A stretch of DNA of 64,000 bases, taken from positions 1,364,001-1,428,000 of the forward strand of contig CBDAVM010000002.1 in assembly GCA_965200895.1 (NCBI GenBank), in the 5' to 3' direction. The first letter of the stretch is position 1. The number at the start of each line of letters is the position of its first letter. Below, in pieces: positions 16,538-25,115 of the stretch. Origin of the DNA: WTFV01 sp965200895 (lineage in GTDB: Bacteria; Acidobacteriota; Vicinamibacteria; Vicinamibacterales; UBA8438). Below the pieces are notes generated by a model. The model saw only the letters and a program-made list of their open reading frames with translations. It had not been told where the DNA came from and did not search any database. A program made the translations under genes and the position numbers.

Positions 16538-16921
16538 CGCCACCTCGCTCCGGGATCGTACCGACCGGCCATCCATTACCGCGATCACGCTCCAATGATG
16601 CCCCGAACCGTCATGATCGGGGTGCCGCTCACCCCGACGTCATGAAACGTGGGCGGCTTGCAGCCACCGAAGTATCAGCTCGTGGCGGTCTGCCCGCGCG
16701 TCTGGCATCCGCAAGAGGTGGAAGCGGGAACAGTCGTCGCAGCTTTTCTCGGGGCAGGATGGACCTTTCCCCGTTGTCCAAACGGACGCCGCCGCGCCCG
16801 GCATCGAGCCCCGAACCGTCCCGGCCGAAAACCGTGGACGAGCAGCAGATCGAACCCCGCCTCGCGGGTGTTTCCGGCACCGGGTCGGCCCTCCCGCTTC
16901 CGCCATCCAGGAGGGTACCCG
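16538..16921. other. gene-poor stretch between the rhodanese and the IS110 remnant
   Basis: About 380 bp without a convincing gene. The left part holds the rhodanese ribosome site (GAGGTGG) and a TACGAT that could be its -10 element on the reverse strand. The right part probably belongs to the left flank of the IS110 element and ends in an AGGAGGG site before its start codon. No terminal inverted repeats are obvious, which is normal for IS110. Confidence 0.4.
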
Positions 16922-17312
16922 ATGACAAGCAATGGCGTCGATACCGTGGACACTGAATCGCTGCCCGTCGATGACCTGCACGTGGTCGAGCCGCGGGCGG
17001 CGGGCCTTGAGGCGGTGCGGGCCACGGTGCCGCGGGCGGCGGGCATCGACGTGCACAAGCGGTGTCTGCCCGGCACGGTACGGGTCGAAGACGACCGCGG
17101 TCACGTGGCATCGGAGACGCGGCAGTACCGTACGGATGGCGCGGAGCCGGGTTTGCTGGTCAGCGGGCTGGCCGGCCGGCCCCTGGCGCGGGTGGTGATG
17201 GAGAGCACGGGCGTATTCTGGAAGTCGGTGCCGCGGGCGCTGGCCGCGGCCGAGGTGGAGGTCTGGGTTGTCAATGCGCGACACGTCCAGCGGGTTCCCG
17301 GCCGCAAGACGG
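16922..17312 (+). mobile_element. IS110-family transposase, N-terminal remnant
   Basis: Starts at ATG 16922 after AGGAGGG. It shows the DEDD N-terminal domain of IS110 transposases: A-A-G-I-D-V-H-K-R (first catalytic aspartate), V-V-M-E-S-T-G-V-F-W-K-S-V (glutamate) and V-N-A-R-H-V-Q-R-V-P-G-R-K-T. Normally K-T-D-x-x-D-A follows with the remaining aspartates, then a C-terminal domain with a serine. Here sequence identity stops right after G-R-K-T and joins an unrelated fragment. About one third of the transposase is left and it cannot be active. Confidence 0.85.
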
Positions 17313-17690
17313 AACATCAGCGCCGAGCCGGGCCGCGACTGGATCGGGATCGGCATTGCCGAGGCGGTCGGCACGGACCTGCGCGGCGCGGACGGAATCG
17401 CAGTCCTCAGCCGTGCGGCAGTCGAGGAAGCAGCCGCGAACCTGGGTGGCGCCGAACCCCGGCCACCCACCGAGCGTGTGCTGATCGAGACCGTACGGGA
17501 GCTCGGCGCGGACTACCTGCTGGCGGGCGCGTTTCAGGAGTGGGGCGAACGGTTGCGACTGACCGCGCGGCTGATCGACGTCCAGAGCGAAACGGCGGTG
17601 GAGGCGTTCAGGATCGATGGCCGCGGCGACGACCTGTTCGAGCTGCAGGATAGACTGGCCGGCAGTGTTCTCGAGGCCGTGCAGCGCCTC
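17313..17690 (+). pseudogene. fragment of a FlgO-like domain protein
   Basis: Begins at the break with the IS110 remnant and reads N-I-S-A-E-P-G-R-D-W-I-G-I-G-I-A-E-A-V, then E-L-G-A-D-Y-L-L-A-G-A-F-Q-E-W-G and L-I-D-V-Q-S-E-T-A-V and L-F-E-L-Q-D-R-L. This is the FlgO-like domain that, in Acidobacteriota, often forms the N-terminal half of TPR or cyclase-type proteins. The initiating part was lost at the IS110 junction and no TPR part follows. After 17690 comes a 15-bp tandem repeat and low-complexity glycine and alanine codons. Confidence 0.7.
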
Positions 17691-17839
17691 GCCGGCGGGG
17701 ACGGCGGCGTGCGGGACGGCGGCGTGCGGGACGCCGAGCTCGGGACGACGGCGGGAAACGGCGGTGACGGGAGCGCCGCCCGCCGCACCGACGCCGGCTA
17801 CGGCGCCGGGCGGCCAGCCGGCTACGGCGGAAACGGGGA

Positions 17840-18129
17840 GCGCATCGAGCCGGGTGGCCCGACGCCCGATCCTGCGCACGTTCACCACCTACCAGTTCAC
17901 CGACCGCCTGATGGTCCGCAACATCCTGGAGCACGACACGGGCAACGGGAAGGTGGAGATCAACCTCCTGGTCACGTACCGCGTCAACGCCGGCACGGCC
18001 TTCTACATCGGCTACGACGACCGGCTGCAGGAAGGCATCCACCTGGACCGGGAGCGGTTCCACAACCGCGACCTGCAGCGGCAGCAGCGCGCGTTCTTCA
18101 CGAAGCTGCAGTACCTGTTCCGCTACTGA
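17840..18129 (+). pseudogene. C-terminal remnant of a DUF5916 outer-membrane protein
   Basis: In a different frame from the preceding fragment, the sequence reads R-T-F-T-T-Y-Q-F-T-D-R-L, N-I-L-E-H-D-T-G-N-G, L-L-V-T-Y-R-V-N-A-G-T, Y-I-G-Y-D-D-R-L-Q-E-G and ends F-F-T-K-L-Q-Y-L-F-R-Y. That is the typical last strands of DUF5916 beta-barrel proteins, including the aromatic C-terminus used for barrel insertion. The other 600 or so residues are missing. The upstream boundary is approximate. Confidence 0.75.
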
Positions 18130-18253
18130 CGGGCGTCCGTACGACGGCTTCACACGGCGCGCCGCCAGCCCTGCTTCCCGCCGGCCTCGCTCGCCACCGG
18201 CACGTGTCACCTGCGCGGTGCGCCGCCGGTGCGTGATGTACGATTGCCGTCGC

Positions 18254-19450
18254 ATGGTCGATACCGCCCGGGGCTCGTCACTCGACCATCTGCTGCGGAC
18301 CCGCCTGGAAGACTTCGAGCAGCGCGCCGTCCGCCGTCGCCTGCGCCCCATCGACGGGGGCATCGGTCCGCGAGTGCTCGTCGACGGCCGCCCGGTCCTC
18401 CAGCTCTGCTCGAACGACTACCTCGGACTCGCCGCGCATCCGGCCGTCACGCGCGCGGCGGCGGACGCGGCGCTGGAGTACGGTGCGGGCGCCGGCTCGG
18501 CGCGGCTGATCGTGGGCACCTCGGCGCTGCACGCGGCGCTCGAGCGCGAGATCGCCCGCTTGAAGCAGACCGAGGCGGCCCTCGTCCTCACGTCGGGATA
18601 CCACGCCAACACCGGCGTGCTGCCCGCACTGGTCGGCGCAGAGGACGTCATCTTCAGCGACGAGTTGAACCACGCCAGCCTCATCGATGGCTGCCGGCTC
18701 TCCCGGGCGGCAGTCCGCGTCTACCGGCACGCCGATCCCGAGCACCTCGGTCGGCTCCTGCGCGACGCCGCGGGATTCGGTCGGCGGCTCATCGTCACCG
18801 AGACGGTCTTCGGCATGGACGGCGACCTCGCTCCGCTGGCCGATCTCGTGCGCGTCGCCGAGCGCCACGACGCCTGGCTCGCGGTCGACGAGGCGCATGC
18901 GACCGGGTTGTTCGGTCGGCACGGCGGCGGACTCGTCTCGGAGCTCGGGCTGACCGGGGCCGTGGACGTGCAAATCGGCACGCTCAGCAAGGCGCTCGGC
19001 GCACTCGGAGGGTACGTCGCCGGATCGCGGACGCTCGTCGACTGGGTGTCGAACGCCGCCCGCACGTTCATCTACACGACCGCCCTGCCTCCGCCCGCGG
19101 TCGCCGCGGCGCGCGCCGCCATCGCGGTGCTGGCGGCGGAACCCGAGCGCCGGACTCGCGTCCGGTCCCACGCCGCCTGTCTGCGCGAGCGCCTGACCGG
19201 GTTGGGCTACCGGGTCGGCCCAAGTCGTTCGCCGATTCTCCCGGTCCTCGTCGGCGACGCCGAGACCGCGGTGCGGCTCAGCGACGCGCTGCTCGCGCGC
19301 GGGGTGCTCGTGCCAGCCATCCGGCCGCCCACGGTTCCCGAAGGCACGGCCCGCCTGCGCGTCGCTCCGCTGGCGACGCACACGACGGACGATCTGTCCA
19401 CGGCGGTCGACGCCTTCGCGGCGGCGCGCCGGACGGTCAACCTGCAATGA
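18254..19450 (+). CDS. bioF: 8-amino-7-oxononanoate synthase
   Basis: PLP enzyme that condenses pimeloyl-ACP (or -CoA) with L-alanine in biotin synthesis. Seen: C-S-N-D-Y-L-G-L-A (N-terminal block), S-G-Y-H-A-N-T-G, D-E-L-N-H-A-S-L-I-D-G, V-D-E-A-H-A-T-G-L-F-G (cofactor aspartate) and G-T-L-S-K-A-L-G-A-L-G-G-Y (Schiff-base lysine). From ATG 18254 it is 398 residues, a normal length; a TACGAT lies 8 nt upstream as a possible -10. The stop overlaps the bioA start (ATGA). Confidence 0.92.
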   Translation: MVDTARGSSLDHLLRTRLEDFEQRAVRRRLRPIDGGIGPRVLVDGRPVLQLCSNDYLGLAAHPAVTRAAADAALEYGAGAGSARLIVGTSALHAALEREIARLKQTEAALVLTSGYHANTGVLPALVGAEDVIFSDELNHASLIDGCRLSRAAVRVYRHADPEHLGRLLRDAAGFGRRLIVTETVFGMDGDLAPLADLVRVAERHDAWLAVDEAHATGLFGRHGGGLVSELGLTGAVDVQIGTLSKALGALGGYVAGSRTLVDWVSNAARTFIYTTALPPPAVAAARAAIAVLAAEPERRTRVRSHAACLRERLTGLGYRVGPSRSPILPVLVGDAETAVRLSDALLARGVLVPAIRPPTVPEGTARLRVAPLATHTTDDLSTAVDAFAAARRTVNLQ

Positions 19451-20823
19451 GCGACGTCAACCGGCCCGCGCCGTCCCACGAGCGGATTCGGCAACTGGAT
19501 CACGCGTACGTCTGGCATCCGTTCACGCCGATGCAGGCGTGGTTCGAAGAGGATCCGGTGGTCATCGTGCGCGGCGACGGCAACGAGCTGGTCGACGACG
19601 GCGGACGGCGCTATCTGGACGGCGTCTCGTCGCTCTGGTGCAACGTCCACGGACACAACCACCCGGAGATGAACGCAGCCATCACGGCCCAGCTCGGACA
19701 GATCGCGCACACGACATTGCTCGGGCTGACCAACGTACCGGCGGTGCGACTGGCCGAGCGCCTCGTGGACCTGGCTCCGTCCGGCCTGACGCGCGTGTTC
19801 TACTCCGACAACGGGGCGACGGCCGAGGAAGCGGCGCTGAAGATGGCGCTGCAGTACTGGCACCTGTCCGGGAAGCCGGACCGGACCCGCTTCGCTTCGC
19901 TCGTGCAGGCCTACCACGGCGATACGCTGGGCGCGGTCGGCGTCGGTTACTCCGAGACCTACCATCGGTTCTTCAAGCCGGTGCTGTACGACGCGCTGCG
20001 CCTGACGCCGCCGCATGTGCGGCGCTGGCGCGACGGCCTCTCGCACGAAGACGCGCTGGATCAGGCCATCGGCGAGGCGCGCGATTCCATCGCCCGGGAG
20101 GCGGAGGTGCTGGCCGCCGTGGTCGTGGAGCCGCTCATGCAGGGCGCAGCCGGCATGTGGCCGCATCCCCCGGACTATCTGCGCGTTCTCCGCGAGGTGA
20201 CGACCGAGGCGGGCGTGCTCCTTGTCTGCGACGAGGTGGCGACCGGATTCGGCCGTACCGGAACGATGTTCGCCTGCGAGCAGGCGGGCGTCGCTCCCGA
20301 TCTGCTCTGCGTGGCCAAGGGCATCACCGGCGGCTATCTGCCGCTGGCCGCGACGCTGGCGACCGAGCGTATCCACGACGCATTTCTCGGACCGCCCGCC
20401 GCCGGTCGGACGTTCTATCACGGCCATACCTACACCGGCAACCCGCTCGGCTGCGCCGCCGCCCTGGCCAGCCTCGACATTTTCGAGCGGGAGCGGACGC
20501 TCGAGCGGCTCGGTCCGAAGATCCGCCGGCTGGGGCAGCTCCTGGCCCGCGACGTCGCACCGTTGCCGCACGTCGCCGACGTACGGCAGTGCGGGGTCAT
20601 GGTCGGCATCGAGCTGGCCGCGGACGCCGCCGACCGGCGCCCCTACCCCGCCGCCGACCGGATCGGCGCACACGTGGTCGCGGAGGCGCGCCTGCGGGGA
20701 GTCATCATCCGCCCTCTGGGGGACGTCGTCGTGCTGATGCCGCCGCTCTCGATCACGGGGGAGGAGATCGACCGGCTCGTGGCGGTGGTCCGGGACGCCA
20801 TCGCCGAGGTGACCGGCGCGTGA
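19447..20823 (+). CDS. bioA: adenosylmethionine-8-amino-7-oxononanoate aminotransferase
   Basis: Transfers an amino group from S-adenosylmethionine to KAPA, giving DAPA. Diagnostic phrases are V-W-H-P-F-T-P-M near the start, S-S-L-W-C-N-V-H-G-H, Y-H-G-D-T-L-G-A-V, L-V-C-D-E-V-A-T-G-F-G-R-T-G and V-A-K-G-I-T-G-G-Y-L-P-L (lysine). The Y-H-G-H-T-Y-T-G-N-P motif follows. It is 458 residues long, coupled to bioF by a 4-bp overlap and to bioD by a GTGA overlap. Together these form a bioFAD operon. Confidence 0.93.
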   Translation: MSDVNRPAPSHERIRQLDHAYVWHPFTPMQAWFEEDPVVIVRGDGNELVDDGGRRYLDGVSSLWCNVHGHNHPEMNAAITAQLGQIAHTTLLGLTNVPAVRLAERLVDLAPSGLTRVFYSDNGATAEEAALKMALQYWHLSGKPDRTRFASLVQAYHGDTLGAVGVGYSETYHRFFKPVLYDALRLTPPHVRRWRDGLSHEDALDQAIGEARDSIAREAEVLAAVVVEPLMQGAAGMWPHPPDYLRVLREVTTEAGVLLVCDEVATGFGRTGTMFACEQAGVAPDLLCVAKGITGGYLPLAATLATERIHDAFLGPPAAGRTFYHGHTYTGNPLGCAAALASLDIFERERTLERLGPKIRRLGQLLARDVAPLPHVADVRQCGVMVGIELAADAADRRPYPAADRIGAHVVAEARLRGVIIRPLGDVVVLMPPLSITGEEIDRLVAVVRDAIAEVTGA

Positions 20824-21566
20824 CGGTCGACAGCCGTGCAGGCGCCGCCGCGAAAACGCCCGACGTGACCGGCGGCCTGTTCGTCACCGGCACCGACACC
20901 GGTGTCGGCAAGACCTTCGTGGCCCGCGGCATCGCCTCGGCGCTCCGGGCGCGGAGCGTCCGGGTGGGCGTGATGAAGCCGGTGGAGACAGGCTGCGGCC
21001 CCGGTCCGGTCCGGCGACCCGCCGACGCCATCGCCTTGCAGGCAGCCGCCGGCAGCGCGCTCGCCCTCGACCGCATCTGCCCCTACCGGCTCGACGCGCC
21101 CCTCGCCCCGGACGTGGCGGCGCGTCTGGCGAACGCGCGCATCGACCCGGCTGTCATCATCACCGCGTTCCGCGCCATCGAACAGGCGCACGACATCACC
21201 CTCGTCGAGGGCGCCGGCGGCCTGCTGGTCCCGATCTCCGGCCGCTACACGATGGCCGACCTTGCGAACGACCTCGATCTGCCGCTTCTCGTCGTCGTCG
21301 ATTCGAAGCTCGGAGCCATCAACCACACGCTGCTGACCCTGGAGGCCGCCGCCACGCGCGGACTGGCCGCGCGCGGCTATGTCCTCAATCATGCCTCGGC
21401 GGCGGACGAAGCGGCCGCCACCAACGCCGCGGTGCTCGCACGCTGCACGGATACGCCGTGTCTCGGCGCAATCGCCTGGACGCCGGCGGCCGAGCAGGAC
21501 CCCGGCACCGTCGTCGGCCCGGCCCTCGACTGGAACCGGCTGCTTCCCGGTGCCGGCGGCGGTTGA
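20820..21566 (+). CDS. bioD: dethiobiotin synthetase
   Basis: ATP-dependent closure of the ureido ring of dethiobiotin. The P-loop is G-T-D-T-G-V-G-K-T-F near the N-terminus; M-K-P-V-E-T-G-C holds the substrate lysine and V-E-G-A-G-G-L-L-V-P-I the Walker B-type glutamate. The GTG start overlaps the bioA stop by 4 bp. At 248 residues it is slightly longer than the E. coli enzyme because of a short N-terminal extension (about 17 residues). Confidence 0.92.
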   Translation: MTVDSRAGAAAKTPDVTGGLFVTGTDTGVGKTFVARGIASALRARSVRVGVMKPVETGCGPGPVRRPADAIALQAAAGSALALDRICPYRLDAPLAPDVAARLANARIDPAVIITAFRAIEQAHDITLVEGAGGLLVPISGRYTMADLANDLDLPLLVVVDSKLGAINHTLLTLEAAATRGLAARGYVLNHASAADEAAATNAAVLARCTDTPCLGAIAWTPAAEQDPGTVVGPALDWNRLLPGAGGG

Positions 21567-21741
21567 GTCGAGGCCACGCGGCCGGGTCAAAACAGGTCAC
21601 GCGGCGCACGGCCGCGCGACCCCTGCATCAGCCACCGAGGGGAGAACCTGCCAGGAGCGGGTTGCAACCGGTCGCGCGGCTCGGCCGCCCGCCAGGCCGT
21701 CTGTCGATTGCCGTCACCGGGAGTTGTACTGCGGACCCGTC

Positions 21742-22713
21742 TCACGTGGCCCGCGACCCCGCCTCGCCGTGCAGGCCGAGACGTTGCAGGAGAGCGGCGT
21801 CCGCGTCCGGCTCGGGGTTGGGTGTGGTCAGCAGGCGATCGCCGAGGAAGATCGAGTTCGCGCCGGCCAGGAAACACAGCGCCTGCGTCGATTCGGGCAT
21901 CTGCAGCCGTCCGGCGCTGAGCCGCACCTTCGACGCCGGCATCAGGATGCGTGCCGTCGCCACCATCCGCACGACGTCGTCCCAGGCAACCGGGGCCTGC
22001 TCGGCGAGCGGCGTTCCCCGCACCGCCACCAGGGTGTTGATCGGAACGCTCTCGGGCTGCGGGTGCTGTCTGGCCAGCTCGCAAAGCAGATCGATGCGAT
22101 CGTCGTGCCCCTCGCCCATACCGAGGATGCCGCCGCAGCAGACCTTGATCCCGGCATCCCGGACGTGGCGCAACGTCTCGAGGCGGTCGTCATAGGTACG
22201 GGTGGTGATGATCGATTCGTAGAAATCGCGTCCGCTGTCCAGGTTGTGGTTGTAGTAGTCGAGGCCGGCCTCGCGCAGCCGCTCGGCCTGCCCGCGGTCG
22301 AGCATCCCGAGGGTGGCGCAGCTCTCCAGCCCCTGCGCCTTGATCTCGCCGACCATATCGAGGACCCGCTCGAACGCGGGGCCGTCGGTCGCCTGCCGCC
22401 AGGCGGCGCCGATGCAGAAGCGGTCGGCGCCGCCCGCCCGGGCCCGCGCCGCCGCTTCGGCAACTTCCGACACGCCCATCAGGCCGTTCGATTCGACCCC
22501 GGTGTCGTAGTGGGCCGACTGCGGACAGTAGGCGCAGTCCTCCGGGCAGCCACCGGTCTTGACGCTCAGCAGCGACGCGCACTGCACGGCGGACGGATCG
22601 TGATGCCGCCGATGCACCCCGGCTGCTTCGTACACGAGGTCGAGCAGGCCGCGGCCGTAGAGCGCCGCGACCCGATCCCGGGGCAACGTGTCGTTTTCCA
22701 TGGCTGGCTGCAT
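21742..22713 (-). CDS. bioB: biotin synthase
   Basis: Radical-SAM enzyme that inserts sulfur into dethiobiotin. The 4Fe-4S cluster motif is C-P-E-D-C-A-Y-C (C-x3-C-x2-C), followed by Q-S-A-H-Y. Further cysteines for the auxiliary cluster sit in S-C-A-T-L-G and K-V-C-C-G-G-I-L-G-M-G. N-H-N-L-D and the C-terminal F-L-A-G-A-N-S-I-F-L-G-D are typical. It faces bioFAD convergently, so all four late biotin genes are here but in two transcription units. The ATG at 22713 and one at 22701 are both possible. A TATAAT on this strand lies about 47 bp upstream. Confidence 0.93.
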   Translation of the reverse strand: MQPAMENDTLPRDRVAALYGRGLLDLVYEAAGVHRRHHDPSAVQCASLLSVKTGGCPEDCAYCPQSAHYDTGVESNGLMGVSEVAEAAARARAGGADRFCIGAAWRQATDGPAFERVLDMVGEIKAQGLESCATLGMLDRGQAERLREAGLDYYNHNLDSGRDFYESIITTRTYDDRLETLRHVRDAGIKVCCGGILGMGEGHDDRIDLLCELARQHPQPESVPINTLVAVRGTPLAEQAPVAWDDVVRMVATARILMPASKVRLSAGRLQMPESTQALCFLAGANSIFLGDRLLTTPNPEPDADAALLQRLGLHGEAGSRAT

Positions 22714-22759
22714 CGGGGATCCCGGGGCCGAGGAGGCCGTCCAGGCCTGTGCCTGCCGG

Positions 22760-22765
22760 ATTATA
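22760..22765 (-). promoter_or_regulatory. -10 element for bioB
   Basis: A perfect TATAAT read on the reverse strand, about 47-60 nt before the two candidate bioB starts. It is back-to-back with a second TATAAT on the other strand (22783-22788). The spacing leaves a 5' leader of roughly 40-50 nt. No good -35 hexamer is visible. Confidence 0.5.
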
Positions 22766-22782
22766 GCGGCTCGCGGTCACCC

Positions 22783-22788
22783 TATAAT
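22783..22788 (+). promoter_or_regulatory. -10 element for a leaderless aminotransferase transcript
   Basis: A perfect TATAAT ends 7 nt before the ATG at 22796. Transcription normally begins about 7 nt past the -10, so the mRNA would start at or next to the start codon. Confidence 0.55.
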
Positions 22789-22795
22789 GAAGGTC

Positions 22796-24115
22796 ATGTT
22801 CGACGGCCTGACCCACGAAGCCCTGGCGGCGCGCGAGCGCTCGCTGTCCAGTCGGTTCGAATCGCTGAAGAGCGCCGGCCTCGCGCTCGACCTGACGCGC
22901 GGCAAGCCGAGTCCCGAGCAGGTCGCGCTGTCGGACGCACTCGATGAGGCGCTCGGCGGCGACTACCGCCTGACCGACGGCGCGGACGTGCGGAACTATG
23001 GCGGCCTGCTCGGCATCCCGGAGGCGCGGCGCCTGGGCGCCGAGTTGCTCGGCGTCAAACCGCAGGACGTGATCGCAGGAGGAAACTCCAGCCTCACGTT
23101 CATGTACCAGTACGTGCTGAACGCGTGGCTGAACGGGCCGCTCGGGCCGGGGACCGCCTGGCGGCGCGAGCCCGGTCCGCTGAAGTTCCTGTGCGTGGTG
23201 CCCGGCTACGACCGGCACTTCACGATCACCGAGAGCCTCGGCTTCAAGCTGCTCAACGTCCCGATCGGCGACGACGGCCCCGACATGGATCGGATAGAGG
23301 CCCTCGTGGCGGATGACCCGGGCATCAAGGGCATCTGGTGCGTGCCGAAGTACTCGAATCCGACCGGGCAGGTGTACTCGGACGAGGTCGTGGAGCGCTT
23401 CGCGCATCTGGCGAGGCGGGCCGGGCCCAACTTCCGCATCCTGTGGGACAACGCCTACGCCGTGCACGACCTCGACGACGATCCGCCGGTGCTGGCGAAC
23501 CTCATGGAGCGCTGCCGGGCGGCGGGCACCGAGGACAGCGCGGTGCTGTTCGCGTCGACGTCGAAGATCACCCGCGCGGGAGCGGGCGTCGCGTTCCTGG
23601 CGGCCTCACCGGCCAATCTCAGGTCGTTCACGACGCACCTGGGTACGCAGACCATCGGTCCGGACAAGGTCAACCAGCTCCGCCACGTGCGCTTCCTGCG
23701 GGACGGCGACGGCATCCGCGCCCACATGCGGCGGCAGGCGGCCATCGTACGGCCGAAGTTCGAGCGGGTACTCCGTCATCTGGACGCGGGGCTGGCCGGG
23801 GACGGCCTGGCATCGTGGAGTCGACCGCGCGGCGGGTATTTCCTCTCGTTCGACGCACCGGACGGACTGGCGACCGAGATCGTCCGGCTGGCCGGCGAAG
23901 CGGGCGTCAAGCTGACCCCGGCCGGGGCGACGTTCCCGTACGGCCGCGACCCGCGGGATGCGAACATCCGCATCGCCCCGACCTGTCCGTCGCTCGACGA
24001 GATCGACCGCGCCATGCCCGTGTTCGTCACCGCGGTGGCGCTGGCCGCCGCACGCCAGCGCCTCGACGGGAACGCCGTCACGGCGCGAGCGGACCCAGCC
24101 ACCGCAGCACCGTGA
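22796..24115 (+). CDS. class I aminotransferase of the PF12897 (MocR-like) type
   Basis: A 439-residue fold-type I PLP enzyme. Seen: L-T-R-G-K-P at the N-terminus, N-Y-G-G-L-L-G-I-P-E-A, G-G-N-S-S-L-T-F-M, W-C-V-P-K-Y-S-N-P-T-G, D-N-A-Y-A-V-H-D-L and S-T-S-K-I-T-R-A-G-A-G-V (Schiff-base lysine). The family is annotated as putative aspartate or alanine-glyoxylate-type aminotransferase; the substrate is uncertain. The start at 22796 fits the promoter spacing; ATG 22787 is a weaker alternative inside the -10 region. The 3' end overlaps an opposing gene by 38 bp. Confidence 0.82.
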   Translation: MFDGLTHEALAARERSLSSRFESLKSAGLALDLTRGKPSPEQVALSDALDEALGGDYRLTDGADVRNYGGLLGIPEARRLGAELLGVKPQDVIAGGNSSLTFMYQYVLNAWLNGPLGPGTAWRREPGPLKFLCVVPGYDRHFTITESLGFKLLNVPIGDDGPDMDRIEALVADDPGIKGIWCVPKYSNPTGQVYSDEVVERFAHLARRAGPNFRILWDNAYAVHDLDDDPPVLANLMERCRAAGTEDSAVLFASTSKITRAGAGVAFLAASPANLRSFTTHLGTQTIGPDKVNQLRHVRFLRDGDGIRAHMRRQAAIVRPKFERVLRHLDAGLAGDGLASWSRPRGGYFLSFDAPDGLATEIVRLAGEAGVKLTPAGATFPYGRDPRDANIRIAPTCPSLDEIDRAMPVFVTAVALAAARQRLDGNAVTARADPATAAP

Positions 24116-24467
24116 TCGTGGTGCCCACCACCGCGAGCCCGAGCGCCGCGAAGCCGAACGCCAGCCCGACGATCCACTTGATCAGGCTGTTTGTCTGTCG
24201 TTCCATCTCGGCCATCAGCTCCACCCGCACGGACTTGATGGCGCCCGTCATGGCGTCGAGTTCCGAACGCGTGGAGATCCGCATCGATTCCAGGTCCGCA
24301 TGCATGGAGACCCGCATCGATTCCAGGTCCGCGCGCGTGGCGAGATGACATGTGGCCGCCTTCAGCGCCTGGACGAGCGCATCCGCCTGACCGCGGGTGA
24401 ACTCGCCTGCGTGAAGCTCCTCGACCACCTGCTGCGTATCGAACGGCGGCGGCGTATTCGTCGGCAT
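24078..24467 (-). CDS. small coiled-coil membrane protein (CCDC90/DUF1640-like)
   Basis: A 129-residue protein: F-D-T-Q-Q-V-V-E-E-L near the start, Q-A-D-A-L-V-Q-A-L, a coiled coil (about 38-90) and a C-terminal membrane segment (I-K-W-I-V-G-L-A-F-G-F-A-A-L-G-L-A-V-V). An 11-residue unit (D-L-E-S-M-R) is repeated in tandem in the coil. GAGGGGAG precedes ATG 24467. It is the intact paralogue of the frameshifted gene at 3968-4236. The architecture recalls the coiled-coil family related to mitochondrial MCU regulator proteins; bacterial function is unknown. Confidence 0.65.
   Translation of the reverse strand: MPTNTPPPFDTQQVVEELHAGEFTRGQADALVQALKAATCHLATRADLESMRVSMHADLESMRISTRSELDAMTGAIKSVRVELMAEMERQTNSLIKWIVGLAFGFAALGLAVVGTTITVLRWLGPLAP
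24273..24338. repeat. 33-bp tandem repeat inside the coiled-coil gene
   Basis: Two copies, 24273-24305 and 24306-24338, with few mismatches. The period of 33 bp equals 11 codons, three heptad-like turns, so the duplication lengthens the coiled coil without breaking frame. Confidence 0.75.
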
Positions 24468-24625
24468 GGCGCACTGCTCCCCTCTCGAAGGGGTTCGAAG
24501 CAGCGGTTCCATTCCAGCACGGGTCTTCGGGCGTGTCAACGCGTGCCGGAATAGGGACGGTCGCGTGGCGGTCGCCATCTTCCGGGGAGATCATCGTTCC
24601 TCGCGTCGCGTCGACGACGACGAAG

Positions 24626-25048
24626 ATGCGAGCTCCCCGACGCCAGCGACCGCGCGTGCGCGAGATTCATTCGCCCGTCGACGCAGCGGGCCTCGCCCGT
24701 CTGGCGCGCCGTGCCCGCTACGTCGGCAGTCGGGAACACAAGGATGTTCCCGGCTTTGCGGGTGCGCCCGGCCTGCGTGCCGATGCATCGTGCTGTCCTC
24801 GGGACATGGCACGAGGGCAGCAGATCGACGAGTGGCTTCGCGACGCGATTCGTGCAGGAGCAGTTGGAGCGCCGTGGGAAGGGTGGGAGGGAGTATTTCC
24901 CCGCTACGTGTGGTACAGGCACGAAGGGACGGTCTTCGAAGGGCGGTTGGTGAATCGGGAGACGGGAGATTACAAGGGATATCCGCTTCATCGGAACGAA
25001 ATGGCCCCGCGGCATGAGGAGATGCATGCCGATCCGGATCGAAACTGA
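24626..25048 (+). CDS. conserved hypothetical protein, unknown
   Basis: About 140 residues, not assigned to a named family. The convincing part is the C-terminal two thirds: R-Y-V-G-S-R-E-H-K-D-V-P, a cysteine pair (S-C-C-P-R-D), I-D-E-W-L-R-D-A-I-R-A-G, then aromatic-rich V-F-P-R-Y-V-W-Y-R-H-E-G and a G-D-Y-K-G-Y-P-L ending. It overlaps a second start (25026) whose product is cut off, suggesting a former two-gene module. From memory, similar pairs recur in environmental genomes, which would fit a mobile or defence cassette. ATG 24626 is the likeliest start, but the first 30 residues are uncertain. Confidence 0.5.
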   Translation: MRAPRRQRPRVREIHSPVDAAGLARLARRARYVGSREHKDVPGFAGAPGLRADASCCPRDMARGQQIDEWLRDAIRAGAVGAPWEGWEGVFPRYVWYRHEGTVFEGRLVNRETGDYKGYPLHRNEMAPRHEEMHADPDRN

Positions 25049-25115
25049 GTGGGTGGACACCGAGGCGATACGCGGACCCGAGTTGTCAGGGACATGGGCG
25101 TCGTCTTCACGCCGG
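25026..25115 (+). pseudogene. 5' remnant of the partner gene
   Basis: Starting at ATG 25026 inside the preceding gene, about 27 credible residues follow: M-P-I-R-I-E-T-E-W-V-D, then R-G-P-E-L-S-G-T-W-A-S. Homologues that I recall continue after T-W-A with a strand-rich domain; here the sense is lost at about 25115. A 19-bp tandem duplication (25170-25207) lies just beyond, next to the 3' end of nth, and may mark the deletion scar. Confidence 0.4.

Noticed and set aside
16265..16588. Reading the rhodanese as a complete 107-residue protein stopping at 16265
   Set aside because: It would end at the strand just before the active-site loop and lack the catalytic residue and the last helix; the family resumes in frame after the TGA.
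21567..21741. Intrinsic terminator between bioD and bioB
   Set aside because: GC-rich inverted sequences exist but no run of T follows, so I cannot support a terminator.
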